DNA of 53,437 nt. It comes from an uncultured Paracoccaceae bacterium. Its GTDB lineage: Bacteria; Pseudomonadota; Alphaproteobacteria; Rhodobacterales; Rhodobacteraceae. Below, piece after piece: positions 35,801 through 43,092 of this stretch (position 1 is its first letter; every line of letters starts with the position of its first letter). The position numbers were made by a program, and so were the translations under genes. The stretch spans positions 1-53,437 of the forward strand of contig CANLND010000023.1 in NCBI GenBank assembly GCA_947492585.1, read 5' to 3'. Under the pieces are notes generated by a model, which did not search any database, was not told where the DNA came from, and saw only the letters and a program-made list of their open reading frames with translations.

Positions 35801-35845
35801 GATCCGGTGGTCTACGACAAGGACGGAGAAAAGCAGAATGTCTAA
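32810..35845 (+). CDS. soxA: Sarcosine oxidase alpha subunit
   Basis: The large alpha subunit (1011 residues, normal length) binds NAD+ and tetrahydrofolate and forms the channel that passes the reactive intermediate from the flavin site. Domains in order are: an N-terminal 2Fe-2S-ferredoxin-like fold without an iron-sulfur cluster (about 15-100), an FAD/NAD(P)-type Rossmann domain with VLVIGGGVAGLQAAKTAA (about 178-196) and a disulfide reductase-like second half (about 180-500). The C-terminal aminomethyltransferase (GcvT-like) domain runs from about 610 to the end (PPYHPISMGA, then GRVTSTYYSSNLGRGIAMG). Its end overlaps soxG by 8 bases. Confidence 0.97.
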   Translation: MSTRIASSASDKFGRLIDRSQQITFTFNGNTMTGHAGDTLASALLANDQMLVGRSFKYHRPRGLVASGSEEPNALVGLGRDNRFEPNQRATTTELFQGLHAQSQNHWPSLEHDIGILNSKLFARFLTAGFYYKMFIHPRPFWKHIYEPFIRHSAGLGKAPDKELKDADTYEHFYFFCDVLVIGGGVAGLQAAKTAAASGAKVLVLEQNAHWGGRAPVDGGLIDGKAPEVWIEETRAALAAMDNVTLRDRCMGSGVYDHGYALGYERLTDHAPNQGGPRHRLWRIRTKQIVTATGAIERPLSFAGNDVPGVMLASAMRDYAVNWGVTPGQRVLVATNNDDAYRTALTMHEAGVEVVCVVDARPNGGGALMDSAKAAGIRVETNYAIKKVADGKRVTKVALCAQNSDGKDFEEVEVDAVAMSGGWSPVVHLWSHCGGKLNWDETQAHFRPDANRPPTSHDGQGFVIAAGSANGDMSLADSVTDGAVAGAKAAEAAGYPAQTADAPACTDVDEAPMLAVWSMPAQAGIKLRMKTFLDYQNDVKVSDVQLAAREGYESVEHTKRYTTLGMATDQGKLSNINGLAVLADSLGMDIPQVGTTTFRPPYHPISMGAIGGEARGEVFQPVRKTPIYDWNEANGADWEPVGQWRRPFAYVKSGETVQEAVNREVKNTRENLGLLDASTLGKLIVKGPDAGKFLDMLYTNMMSSLKIGKCRYGLMCSENGFLTDDGVVARIDEDTWLCHTTTGGADTIYAHMEEWLQTEWWDWKVYVANVTEQFAQIAVVGPNARKVLEKLGGMDVSKDALPFMEWRDGTIGGFDARAYRISFSGELSYEIAVPASQGQAFWDALMEAGAEFGVMPYGTETLHILRAEKGFIMIGDETDGTVIPQDLGLHWALSKKKEDYLGKRAHLRSHMADPDRWQLVGLETVDGSVLPDGAYAVGGGVNGNGQRNTIGRVTSTYYSSNLGRGIAMGLVKHGPKRMGEVIEFPGTDGTIYKAKIVDPVVYDKDGEKQNV

Positions 35846-36407
35846 GGCAGTAAGCGCGCTGAACGGCGCATCCTTCTCCGGCATGGCTGATGTCATAGAG
35901 ACAGGCCTGACCGGCATGATCACCCTTCGGGGAGCTCTGTCGGACGCCACGTTCCAGCAGGCCGTTGTTGACGCCACAGGCTGTGCGGTGCCCGCACAGC
36001 GCAAGGTCATCCAAGTGGGCGGCAATGTCGTTGTCTGGATGTCTCCGGATGAGCTGTTGATCGTCACCGACCACGCCAAGGCGCCTGCCATGGTGGACAC
36101 CTTGAGTGCTGCGCTGAAGGGGCAGCACGCTCTGGCGGTAAACGTTTCAGATGCGCGGGCCTGCTTCACATTGAAGGGCGTCGGCGCACGCGAGACACTG
36201 GCCAAAGTGGCGCCCGTTGATTTTGACGGCGCCGCGTTTTCCACGGGGGATGTCCGCCGCAGCCGTTTGGCACAGGTCGCAGGTGCGGTATGGCTGAACG
36301 CAGACGGTTCGTTCACCATCGTGTGCTTCCGCTCGGTTGGGCAGTATGTATTTGACCTGCTGAAAACCGCGGCGCACCCGTTGTCGGCGGTGAATGCACT
36401 GGGTTGA
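35838..36407 (+). CDS. soxG: Sarcosine oxidase gamma subunit
   Basis: The 189-residue gamma subunit is GcvT-like in fold and structural in the sarcosine oxidase heterotetramer. ATG 35838 was chosen because it gives the typical length and begins MSKAVSALNGASFSGMADV. The overlap with the soxA stop (8 bases) indicates coupling. The conserved ALNVSDARACFTLKGVGARE-like core is split as LAVNVSDARACFTLKG and RETLAKVAPVDFD, and CFRSVGQYVFDLL forms the end. It is followed by a strong terminator. The folate genes (purU, folD, glyA) that often follow are absent here. Confidence 0.95.
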   Translation: MSKAVSALNGASFSGMADVIETGLTGMITLRGALSDATFQQAVVDATGCAVPAQRKVIQVGGNVVVWMSPDELLIVTDHAKAPAMVDTLSAALKGQHALAVNVSDARACFTLKGVGARETLAKVAPVDFDGAAFSTGDVRRSRLAQVAGAVWLNADGSFTIVCFRSVGQYVFDLLKTAAHPLSAVNALG

Positions 36408-36427
36408 GTATCCCAAAATCAAATTTC

Positions 36428-36458
36428 AAGGCCCCCAACAGAGTATCGGGGGCCTTTT
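36428..36458 (+). terminator. Intrinsic terminator after soxG
   Basis: AAGGCCCCC (36428-36436) pairs with GGGGGCCTT (36448-36456) across an 11-base loop and is followed by T residues. It sits 20 bases past the soxG stop and ends the soxBDAG transcript. Confidence 0.9.
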
Positions 36459-36616
36459 ATTTCTCTGCCCTAATAGCAAATACAATCGATCGACAGACTA
36501 TAAAACGCACTATATTGTCGGCAGAATTTGCTCTTTTTGCGTGTGGCGCGCAGGCTGAGACGCTGCAGTGTCACTAAAAAAATGCACGCGGTACCAACAC
36601 GATTCCATCAGTTGTT

Positions 36617-36898
36617 ATGGTAAAAATTTCTGAGGATGACTCCTCTGCTGTGATTGACGACGCGACATTGCGTCACCACAAACAGGCCCCAAAGGACGCA
36701 AGTTTTGTTGATGTGAATGCGAAACTCACGCGGGTCCGTTGGAAGATTCCAGGCGCGATCGGGCGTGGTGGCGCCCTCGCGGATCTTGAGTACCGGCTGT
36801 ACTACAAACACAAAAACGGACGGGCGCATCTGGATTTCCGTGCACGTGGCTATCCAAATACGGAGCGTGGCAATGGGCGCTGTGAGGTAATAGGATAA
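36617..36898 (+). CDS. Doubtful hypothetical ORF (93 aa)
   Basis: An open frame in the 560-base stretch between the soxG terminator and sodB. The product (MVKISEDDSSAVIDDATLRH to the end) has a plausible mix of charged and aromatic residues (LEYRLYYKHKNGRAHLDFRA), but there is no convincing Shine-Dalgarno sequence and I recognise no family. Minus-strand frames over the same bases are also open. Apart from this ORF and the palindromic repeats before sodB, nothing else is seen in 36459-37016. Confidence 0.3.
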   Translation: MVKISEDDSSAVIDDATLRHHKQAPKDASFVDVNAKLTRVRWKIPGAIGRGGALADLEYRLYYKHKNGRAHLDFRARGYPNTERGNGRCEVIG

Positions 36899-36953
36899 TA
36901 TTGCTGTCGGTCAGGCACCCACTTGTTTGAATTGAAGCTTCCAGCACTTGACC

Positions 36954-36986
36954 TGCCTGCGCAGGCACCGCATGTATCTGCGCAGG
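36954..36986. promoter_or_regulatory. Palindromic CTGCGCAGG repeats upstream of sodB
   Basis: TGCCTGCGCAGGCA (36954-36967) is a perfect 14-bp palindrome. Its core CTGCGCAGG (36957-36965) recurs 21 bases later at 36978-36986, about two helical turns away. The second copy ends 30 bases before the sodB ATG, so it could be an operator or part of the 5' untranslated region. No known regulator is matched. Confidence 0.4.
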
Positions 36987-37016
36987 ACAACAACTCTATT
37001 TGACAGGGGGCCCACC

Positions 37017-37619
37017 ATGGCATTTGAACTTCCCGATCTTCCATACGCTCACGACGCGCTGGCCGACAAAGGCATGTCCGCAGAGACAATGGAATTCCAC
37101 CACGATCTGCACCACAACGCTTATGTGACCAACGGCAACAAAGCGATTGCTGGCACTGAGTGGGAGGGCAAGACCCTCGAAGAGATCATCAAAGGCACAT
37201 ATAACGCGGATAGCGTTGCCCAAAATGGTATCTTCAATAACATTTCGCAGCTGTGGAACCACAACCAGTTCTGGGAAATGATGGGCCCTGGCGCATCTGC
37301 CATGCCGTCTGAGCTGGAAAAAGCTTTGGTTGAATCCTTTGGTTCGGTTGATGAGTTCAAGTCGCAGTTCTCTGCTGCTGGCGCTGGTCAGTTTGGTTCT
37401 GGCTGGGCATGGCTGGTGAAGGACACCGACGGTGGCCTGAAAGTGACCAAAACCGAAAACGGTGTGAACCCACTGTGCTTTGGCCAAACCGCGCTGCTGG
37501 GTTGCGACGTGTGGGAGCACTCCTACTACATCGATTTCCGCAACAAGCGCCCTGCCTACCTGTCGAACTTCCTCGACAATCTGGTGAACTGGGACAACGT
37601 GGCATCCCGCCTGGGCTAA
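37017..37619 (+). CDS. sodB: Superoxide dismutase (Fe/Mn family)
   Basis: The cytoplasmic superoxide dismutase converts superoxide to oxygen and H2O2. From ATG 37017 (GGGGG shortly upstream) it has 200 residues, the usual Fe/Mn SOD length. Metal ligands are visible: His in MEFHHDLHH, His in the NHNQFWEMM segment, and Asp and His in GCDVWEHSYYIDF. The QFGSGWAWLV and GQTALLGCDVWEHSYY context suggests the iron type common in alphaproteobacteria, but the metal cannot be fixed from sequence alone. It lies after the sarcosine oxidase genes, which make H2O2, but has its own flanking terminators, so it is a separate unit. Confidence 0.95.
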   Translation: MAFELPDLPYAHDALADKGMSAETMEFHHDLHHNAYVTNGNKAIAGTEWEGKTLEEIIKGTYNADSVAQNGIFNNISQLWNHNQFWEMMGPGASAMPSELEKALVESFGSVDEFKSQFSAAGAGQFGSGWAWLVKDTDGGLKVTKTENGVNPLCFGQTALLGCDVWEHSYYIDFRNKRPAYLSNFLDNLVNWDNVASRLG

Positions 37620-37640
37620 GCCCTAGCAAGACATACAGAA

Positions 37641-37670
37641 AAGCCCCGGTCATTTGGCCGGGGCTTTTTT
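37641..37670 (+). terminator. Intrinsic terminator after sodB
   Basis: AAGCCCCGG (37641-37649) pairs with CCGGGGCTT (37658-37666) across an 8-base loop and is followed by a T run, 21 bases after the sodB stop. The following 37671-37994 holds no recognisable gene and probably contains the promoter of the LysM gene. Confidence 0.92.
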
Positions 37671-37994
37671 GTTTGGGTGTTGACGTAGTCTAAATCTAGC
37701 GGAGTGGGCTGTGCGTGCCGCAGGCTGACATCTCGCGATGGCGTGCGACGTGTCGACGGGGAGCTGTTGGCGCGGCTTGGGGGGAGCGGGTGTTGAGGCT
37801 GGGCTTGCGTCAAATCGTGAAGCGCAATACACACAATTGGATTTAATGATCAATTTTGGCCCTTTGTAATTGTATTCCCCTGGGAAACACCGCGCTGTTG
37901 GCTTCGGATCGTGAATTTGAGACACTGGGACAACCGCGCGTTGGCGCATCCTGAAACAGGCCCTGCTGCAGGCCGCACGACGGGAAGGACACTT

Positions 37995-39650
37995 ATGGCT
38001 GATACATCCGAGTCTGGCGGGTTGGGGGGACTTGCCATTGGTGGGATCGCCACTGTGGTGGTGGTTGTGGGCGGCATCGCGTTGACCCAAATGGGCCTGT
38101 TTGACCGATCGTCTGGACCGGAGGTGTCAGACCCCGAAATACGTCAGCAGTCAGATACACAGCGCGCTACGCCGGATCTGGTGGACAACGGCGCGCAAGA
38201 TACAGCGATTACAGAGGCTGAACCTGCACCGCTGAAAGGATCGTCGCAAATTCCGCAGGGCGGTACAGCTAGTGACGGGCCGGAAGCTGCACAGGTGCAG
38301 ACTTCCGAAACCCAAACCCAGTCCAATGACGACATTGCAGCGGTTGACCCGTCGGCTGCGCGCCCCGTCGCGCCGAAGGCCTCGGCGGTGGTGGCGGTTG
38401 ATACCCCAGAGGGCCCCAGTCCGACAGACCCATCGACCACGCGCACGCCCGATGCCGCCATAGCGGATGCGCCGCAAACCACTGACGCCGGGGAGGATCT
38501 GCGGGCACCTGAAATCGACATCATTCGTTTCGCAACAGATGGCTCGGGGTTGATTGCAGGGCGCGGACAGGTTGGCACACAGGTCGTGGTGTTGTTGGAC
38601 GGTGAGGTGATCGGGCAAGTCGACATTCCCGCAGGCGAAGAGTTTGTGACCTTTCCCTTTATTGCGCCAACGGATCACCCGCGTGTGGTGACCATTGAAA
38701 CCCGGCGCGGGGCAAAGCGGCAGGTGGCTGAGGCCTCGTTTATCCTTGCTCCGGTGTCCCCAACACGACAGCACGCTGAGGCTGAGGCCGCGTCTGATCC
38801 GGCGGATCATGAGACCAGTGCCGACCTATCTACGGGTGCTGAAACGGTGGTGACGGGTGACGTGGAGACCGCGTCTGAGGACGTCGTGGCAAAAACTGCG
38901 CAACTCAATCAGGATGTTGCGGATCCGGCCCGTCCTGCGACGGAAGCGCAGGCCGCGCAGGCGGACACTGCGGCGATAGATCTCGCAGAAGGGGCTGTCA
39001 CCTCTGCGGTTGCCGCTCCTGCTGCGACGCCGGATGTGACTGAACTGGCCCGTGCACCGAAGACGTCTGCGGTCCCTGAGATCGAACCGGCCCCCTTGGT
39101 GGCTGTGTTGAAGTCTGGTCCAGATGGCGTCGAAGTGGTGCAACCCGCAGCGCCTGCGGTGCCCGAGCTGGTTGGGAAGGTGGCACTGGACACCATCAGC
39201 TATTCTGACGTTGGCGATGTGCAACTGGCCGGTCGGGCGCGCCCGCAGGCTTTGGTGCGTGTCTATGTTGATAACATCGTGGTCGCTGAGATCGAAACCG
39301 CCTTGGATGGGCGGTGGGAGAGTGATCTGGATGGCGTGGATCCCGGCCTGTTTACGCTGCGGCTGGATGAAATCGATCCGGTGATTGGGACCGTCACCAG
39401 CCGGATGGAAACCCCGTTTAAACGTGAAGCCCCGGAAACGCTCGCGCAGTCAACAGGTTTGGATGAAAACGGTCAAACGCGCCCTGTTGTGCGGGCGATC
39501 ACCGTACAGGAAGGCGATACGCTTTGGGCGATTTCGCAGGAGCGCTATGGCAACGGATTACTGTTTGTGCGGGTGTTTGAAGCCAATAAAAGCGTGATCC
39601 GTGACCCGGATTTGATCTATCCCGGTCAGCTCTTCACCCTCCCAAAATAA
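37995..39650 (+). CDS. LysM domain cell-envelope protein
   Basis: From ATG 37995 (GAAGGA upstream) the protein has 551 residues. It has one N-terminal membrane helix (about 10-32, GLAIGGIATVVVVVGGIAL) and a long Ala/Pro/Asp/Glu/Thr-rich, probably disordered region. Two Ig-like segments of similar type lie at about 173-265 (FATDGSGLIAGRGQVGTQVV) and 395-475 (GDVQLAGRARPQALVRVYVD). A C-terminal LysM domain (about 500-550) carries VQEGDTLWAISQERYGNG and ends in IYPGQLFTLP. It is expected to be anchored in the inner membrane and bind peptidoglycan. Such LysM proteins with Ig-like repeats are common in Rhodobacteraceae; the function is unknown. Confidence 0.85.
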   Translation: MADTSESGGLGGLAIGGIATVVVVVGGIALTQMGLFDRSSGPEVSDPEIRQQSDTQRATPDLVDNGAQDTAITEAEPAPLKGSSQIPQGGTASDGPEAAQVQTSETQTQSNDDIAAVDPSAARPVAPKASAVVAVDTPEGPSPTDPSTTRTPDAAIADAPQTTDAGEDLRAPEIDIIRFATDGSGLIAGRGQVGTQVVVLLDGEVIGQVDIPAGEEFVTFPFIAPTDHPRVVTIETRRGAKRQVAEASFILAPVSPTRQHAEAEAASDPADHETSADLSTGAETVVTGDVETASEDVVAKTAQLNQDVADPARPATEAQAAQADTAAIDLAEGAVTSAVAAPAATPDVTELARAPKTSAVPEIEPAPLVAVLKSGPDGVEVVQPAAPAVPELVGKVALDTISYSDVGDVQLAGRARPQALVRVYVDNIVVAEIETALDGRWESDLDGVDPGLFTLRLDEIDPVIGTVTSRMETPFKREAPETLAQSTGLDENGQTRPVVRAITVQEGDTLWAISQERYGNGLLFVRVFEANKSVIRDPDLIYPGQLFTLPK

Positions 39651-39736
39651 GGATAGCATGAGACGTGCCCCGCCGGGCGCGTTTGTGTCTATATGGGCCG
39701 TCTTGGTGCGGACCCTGCTCCCAAAAAGGACCCCAC

Positions 39737-41545
39737 ATGAGACCCGACATCGAGCCAACTGCCAAAGAAGAGCGGCAGTCCAGCCTTAGAACCCTGCGTC
39801 GCGTCGTGCCTTACGTCTGGCCCAAATCGCCCAATTGGGTGCGTCATCGGGTGGTGATCGCGCTGTCTGTTCTGGTGCTGGCCAAGATAATCGCAGTCTA
39901 TACCCCTGTTTTATACAAAGGGGCCGTGGACCATCTGGCGGGCGAGGGCGTGTCGCCGATGGCCTTGGGCGCTGTGGGGCTGACCGTGGCCTATGGTTTG
40001 GCGCGGGTGATGACGGTAGGGTTCCAGCAACTGCGGGATGCGATCTTTGCGCCGGTGGGGCAGCGGGCGTTGCGGCGTCTGGCACTGGAAACCTTTACCC
40101 ACATTCACCGCCTGTCGATGCGCTATCATATCACCCGCAAAACCGGCGGGTTGAGCCGTATCATCGAACGCGGGGTCAAGGGCGTTGAATTCCTGCTGCG
40201 CTTTTTGATCTTTTCGATCGGTCCGTTGATCCTTGAACTGGCGCTGGTGGCGGTGATCCTCGCCCTACTGTTTGATGTCCGCTATCTGTTTGTCGTGGTC
40301 GCCACCATTGGCGGCTATGTCTGGTTCACGTTTGCGGTCACCGAATGGCGGGTCAAGCTGCGCCGCCAGATGAACAAACAGGACACCGACGCCAACCAAA
40401 AGGCCATCGACAGCCTGCTGAACTATGAAACGGTGAAATATTTTGTCGCCGAAGAACGAGAGGCGGCGCGCTATGACAGCGCGATGAAAGGCTATGCACA
40501 AGCGGCGTTGAAAACCGCCTATTCGCTGGCCTTTTTGAACTTTGGTCAAAGTGTGATCATCACTATCGGGCTGGTGACCGTCATGGTTCTTGCAGCGATT
40601 GGCGTGGAAAATGGCACGTTGACGGTGGGGGATTTTGTGATGGTCAACGCCTATATGATCCAGATCACCGTGCCGTTGAATTTCCTTGGGTCTGTGTATC
40701 GCGAAATTCGCCAAAGCCTGGTGGATATGGGCGAAATGTTTGATTTGCTGGAACAGCCTGCCGATGTGACCGACGCGCAAAACGCCGCCGAACTCAAGGT
40801 CAGCGCAGGGGCGATCAGCATGCAGGACCTGCGCTTTTCTTATGACCCCGCGCGCGAAATCCTAAAAGGGATTTCGATGGAGGTCGCTGGAGGGCAAACT
40901 GTCGCGATTGTCGGATCGACCGGGTCGGGGAAATCCACCATCGGGCGGTTGTTGTTCCGCTTTTATGATGTCACCGGTGGTGTGTTGAAAATTGACGGGC
41001 AGGACATTCGCGATGTCACCCAAAAAAGCCTGCACAACGCCATTGGCGTGGTGCCGCAGGATACGGTGCTGTTCAACGAGACCATCCGCTATAATATTGC
41101 CTATGGCCGGGATGGTGCCACCGAAGACGAAATCCGCCAGGCGGCCCGTGATGCGCAGATCCATGATTTCATTGTGAAACTGCCAGAGGGCTACGACACC
41201 CAAGTCGGGGAACGCGGGCTGAAACTGTCAGGGGGCGAAAAGCAACGCGTGGGCATCGCGCGCACCTTGTTGAAAAATCCCCCGATCCTGTTGTTGGACG
41301 AGGCCACTTCCGCGCTGGACACCGACACAGAACAAGAGATCAAGGACGCGTTGACGCGGGCCGGGCAGGGGCGCACGGTGATCACTATCGCCCACCGTTT
41401 GTCCACCGTCGCCGAAGCAGATTGTATTGTGGTTCTGGAACAAGGCGAGATCGCGGAAACCGGCACGCATGATGAATTGCTGGCGCGCGCCGGGCGCTAT
41501 GCACATCTGTGGCAACGTCAGCAGTCCGATCAGGACGTTGCCTGA
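39737..41545 (+). CDS. Atm1-type ABC exporter
   Basis: A half-size ABC transporter of 602 residues from ATG 39737 (AAAAGGA upstream), related to Atm1/HMT1 exporters that move glutathione conjugates, polysulfides or metal-thiol complexes across the inner membrane. Six membrane helices precede residue 330; LNFGQSVIITIGLVTVMVLA and TVPLNFLGSVYREIRQSL are typical of the Atm1 branch. The nucleotide-binding domain has Walker A GSTGSGKST, a Q-loop (VVPQDTVLF), signature LSGGEKQR, Walker B ILLLDEAT and the H-loop AHRLST, all intact. It functions as a homodimer. The LysM gene upstream is on the same strand, 86 bases away. Confidence 0.9.
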   Translation: MRPDIEPTAKEERQSSLRTLRRVVPYVWPKSPNWVRHRVVIALSVLVLAKIIAVYTPVLYKGAVDHLAGEGVSPMALGAVGLTVAYGLARVMTVGFQQLRDAIFAPVGQRALRRLALETFTHIHRLSMRYHITRKTGGLSRIIERGVKGVEFLLRFLIFSIGPLILELALVAVILALLFDVRYLFVVVATIGGYVWFTFAVTEWRVKLRRQMNKQDTDANQKAIDSLLNYETVKYFVAEEREAARYDSAMKGYAQAALKTAYSLAFLNFGQSVIITIGLVTVMVLAAIGVENGTLTVGDFVMVNAYMIQITVPLNFLGSVYREIRQSLVDMGEMFDLLEQPADVTDAQNAAELKVSAGAISMQDLRFSYDPAREILKGISMEVAGGQTVAIVGSTGSGKSTIGRLLFRFYDVTGGVLKIDGQDIRDVTQKSLHNAIGVVPQDTVLFNETIRYNIAYGRDGATEDEIRQAARDAQIHDFIVKLPEGYDTQVGERGLKLSGGEKQRVGIARTLLKNPPILLLDEATSALDTDTEQEIKDALTRAGQGRTVITIAHRLSTVAEADCIVVLEQGEIAETGTHDELLARAGRYAHLWQRQQSDQDVA

Positions 41546-41601
41546 TGAGCGGTCTTTTCGCGGATGTGGCCTATACCTGGACGCTGGTGCGTTCAGGGCC
41601 T

Positions 41602-42945
41602 TTAGCTTTTGCTGTGGTCTGACGTCGGCATGTGCAGCAGCTGTAATAGGTTCTGCACAACCGCGTCATAATCCTTGCCCAGGTGATGGCCACCTTCAAA
41701 TGCTATGGCCTGCATGCCGGGAAGATCGCTGACAGGGCACGCGCTTACGCGTTCTTTGGTGCCATACAAACACATGATCTGCGCGGGCGACAACACCGTG
41801 TCGAGTGCGGCAATCGCTGGTGCGACCTCAAAGGCGCCAGTTTCCTGTCCGAGCCATCCGCCGACAACAATTTCAAATCCGGTGCGGGTTTCGGGGGCGA
41901 TCAACCCCAGACCCGCCAGCCGGTTTTGCAGGTCTGTGGGGAGATGCGGGGCGGCAAAGGGCAGGGTGTTGGCGCCCAGAGAAAAGCCAAGGATCAGAAC
42001 CCGGTTGCGGTCAAACTGTTTGCTGAAATGCTGATCGATACGGGTCAAATCATGTGCAATATGTTCGGGCGTTTTCTCACGCCACATGTACCGCAGGCTG
42101 GAAATGCCAACCACAGGCACGCCCTGCGCGGCTAGGCGCTGTGAGATCTCTTTGTCGAAATTGGCCCAGCCGCCATCTCCAGACAGAAAAATGGCATAGG
42201 TGTCGCTCACAGGAGCCTCAGCAATGTGATGCAGGGTCAGCGGCAAATCCTGTAGATCCGCTGCGGTGCTGGTGGCACGGGTGTCAAAGGCTGAATCGGT
42301 GCCAGCAAGCCGCAGATAGCTTTGATAAAAGGCGCGCCGCGCAGTTGGGGTTGGCGGGATGACGCTGGCGCCTTTGATCCCTTCGGCCGCCGAGGCGGCG
42401 CCCAGTTCCACGACATCCAGCCATCGCAATGGGGCCTTGTCGGCGGTTGTCATTTTTTCGTCGCCACACAGCGATGCGCTGTCACCCGTAGAAACCGTGA
42501 CCAACCCCTTGAACCGCTCCGGTGCCGCGTCAGCCGCCAACAGTGCCAACTGCGCAGCACTGCCATACCCTGTGAGCACAGGCGTCCGCGCGAGCGCTCC
42601 TTCGCGGGTCTGTACCGCCAACGCGGTTTCAAGGATCAGTGGCGCGGTGGCGGCACAGGATCCATCAGCGGCCTCCAGCAGGCTTTGCCCGTCGAGCCCG
42701 ACCACAAGCGTGTGCATTTCAGACAGCTCGTTGGCGCGCGCGGCCAGCTCTTCGGTCCAGCCTTCGCGACCGGTGAGCAGGATCGCGGTTGAGCGGGCCA
42801 CTTTTCCGTCGGGCGCAATCACGTCCAACACATGGGGCGGTGGCATTTTATGCGCGAGGGTCACGACGGCTGCTGCAATCGCCAAAGCTGACACAAGACC
42901 GCCGACACCCCATTTGCGGTAGGATCGTTGTGTTGGGAGTGTCAT
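41602..42945 (-). CDS. acvB: AcvB/VirJ-family alpha/beta hydrolase
   Basis: The 447-residue protein resembles AcvB, whose VirJ-like C-terminal half has alpha/beta-hydrolase character. AcvB in Agrobacterium is a periplasmic lysyl-phosphatidylglycerol hydrolase. An N-terminal hydrophobic segment (GVGGLVSALAIAAAVVTLA) is a signal or anchor. The first half is a degenerate hydrolase-like domain. The second has YAIFLSGDGGWANFDKEIS, SLRYMWREKTPE, the nucleophile elbow GFSLGAN and a late His in FEGGHHLGKDYD. No mprF (lysyl-phosphatidylglycerol synthase) gene, the usual partner, is seen next to it. The gene converges with the ABC exporter; its own promoter lies near 42950-43050. Confidence 0.82.
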   Translation of the reverse strand: MTLPTQRSYRKWGVGGLVSALAIAAAVVTLAHKMPPPHVLDVIAPDGKVARSTAILLTGREGWTEELAARANELSEMHTLVVGLDGQSLLEAADGSCAATAPLILETALAVQTREGALARTPVLTGYGSAAQLALLAADAAPERFKGLVTVSTGDSASLCGDEKMTTADKAPLRWLDVVELGAASAAEGIKGASVIPPTPTARRAFYQSYLRLAGTDSAFDTRATSTAADLQDLPLTLHHIAEAPVSDTYAIFLSGDGGWANFDKEISQRLAAQGVPVVGISSLRYMWREKTPEHIAHDLTRIDQHFSKQFDRNRVLILGFSLGANTLPFAAPHLPTDLQNRLAGLGLIAPETRTGFEIVVGGWLGQETGAFEVAPAIAALDTVLSPAQIMCLYGTKERVSACPVSDLPGMQAIAFEGGHHLGKDYDAVVQNLLQLLHMPTSDHSKS

Positions 42946-43054
42946 GTTTTAAGCTCCAGCCAGATCGTTGCGGTTCGGGGATAGCAACAATTGTGCTGAA
43001 CACAAATGAATAAATCGCGAGCTGTGCACGGGGGTAGGCGTGATTATAGGTGTG

Positions 43055-43084
43055 AAAAAGCCCCGCACATTGGCGGGGCTTTTT
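43055..43084. terminator. Intrinsic terminator after the RND gene
   Basis: AAAAAGCCCCGC (43055-43066) and GCGGGGCTTTTT (43073-43084) form a 12-bp stem with a 6-base loop. It is symmetric and can work on both strands. It lies just past the stop of the minus-strand RND gene and upstream of acvB on the same strand, so it separates these two transcripts. Confidence 0.9.
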
Positions 43085-43092
43085 GTGTTTTG

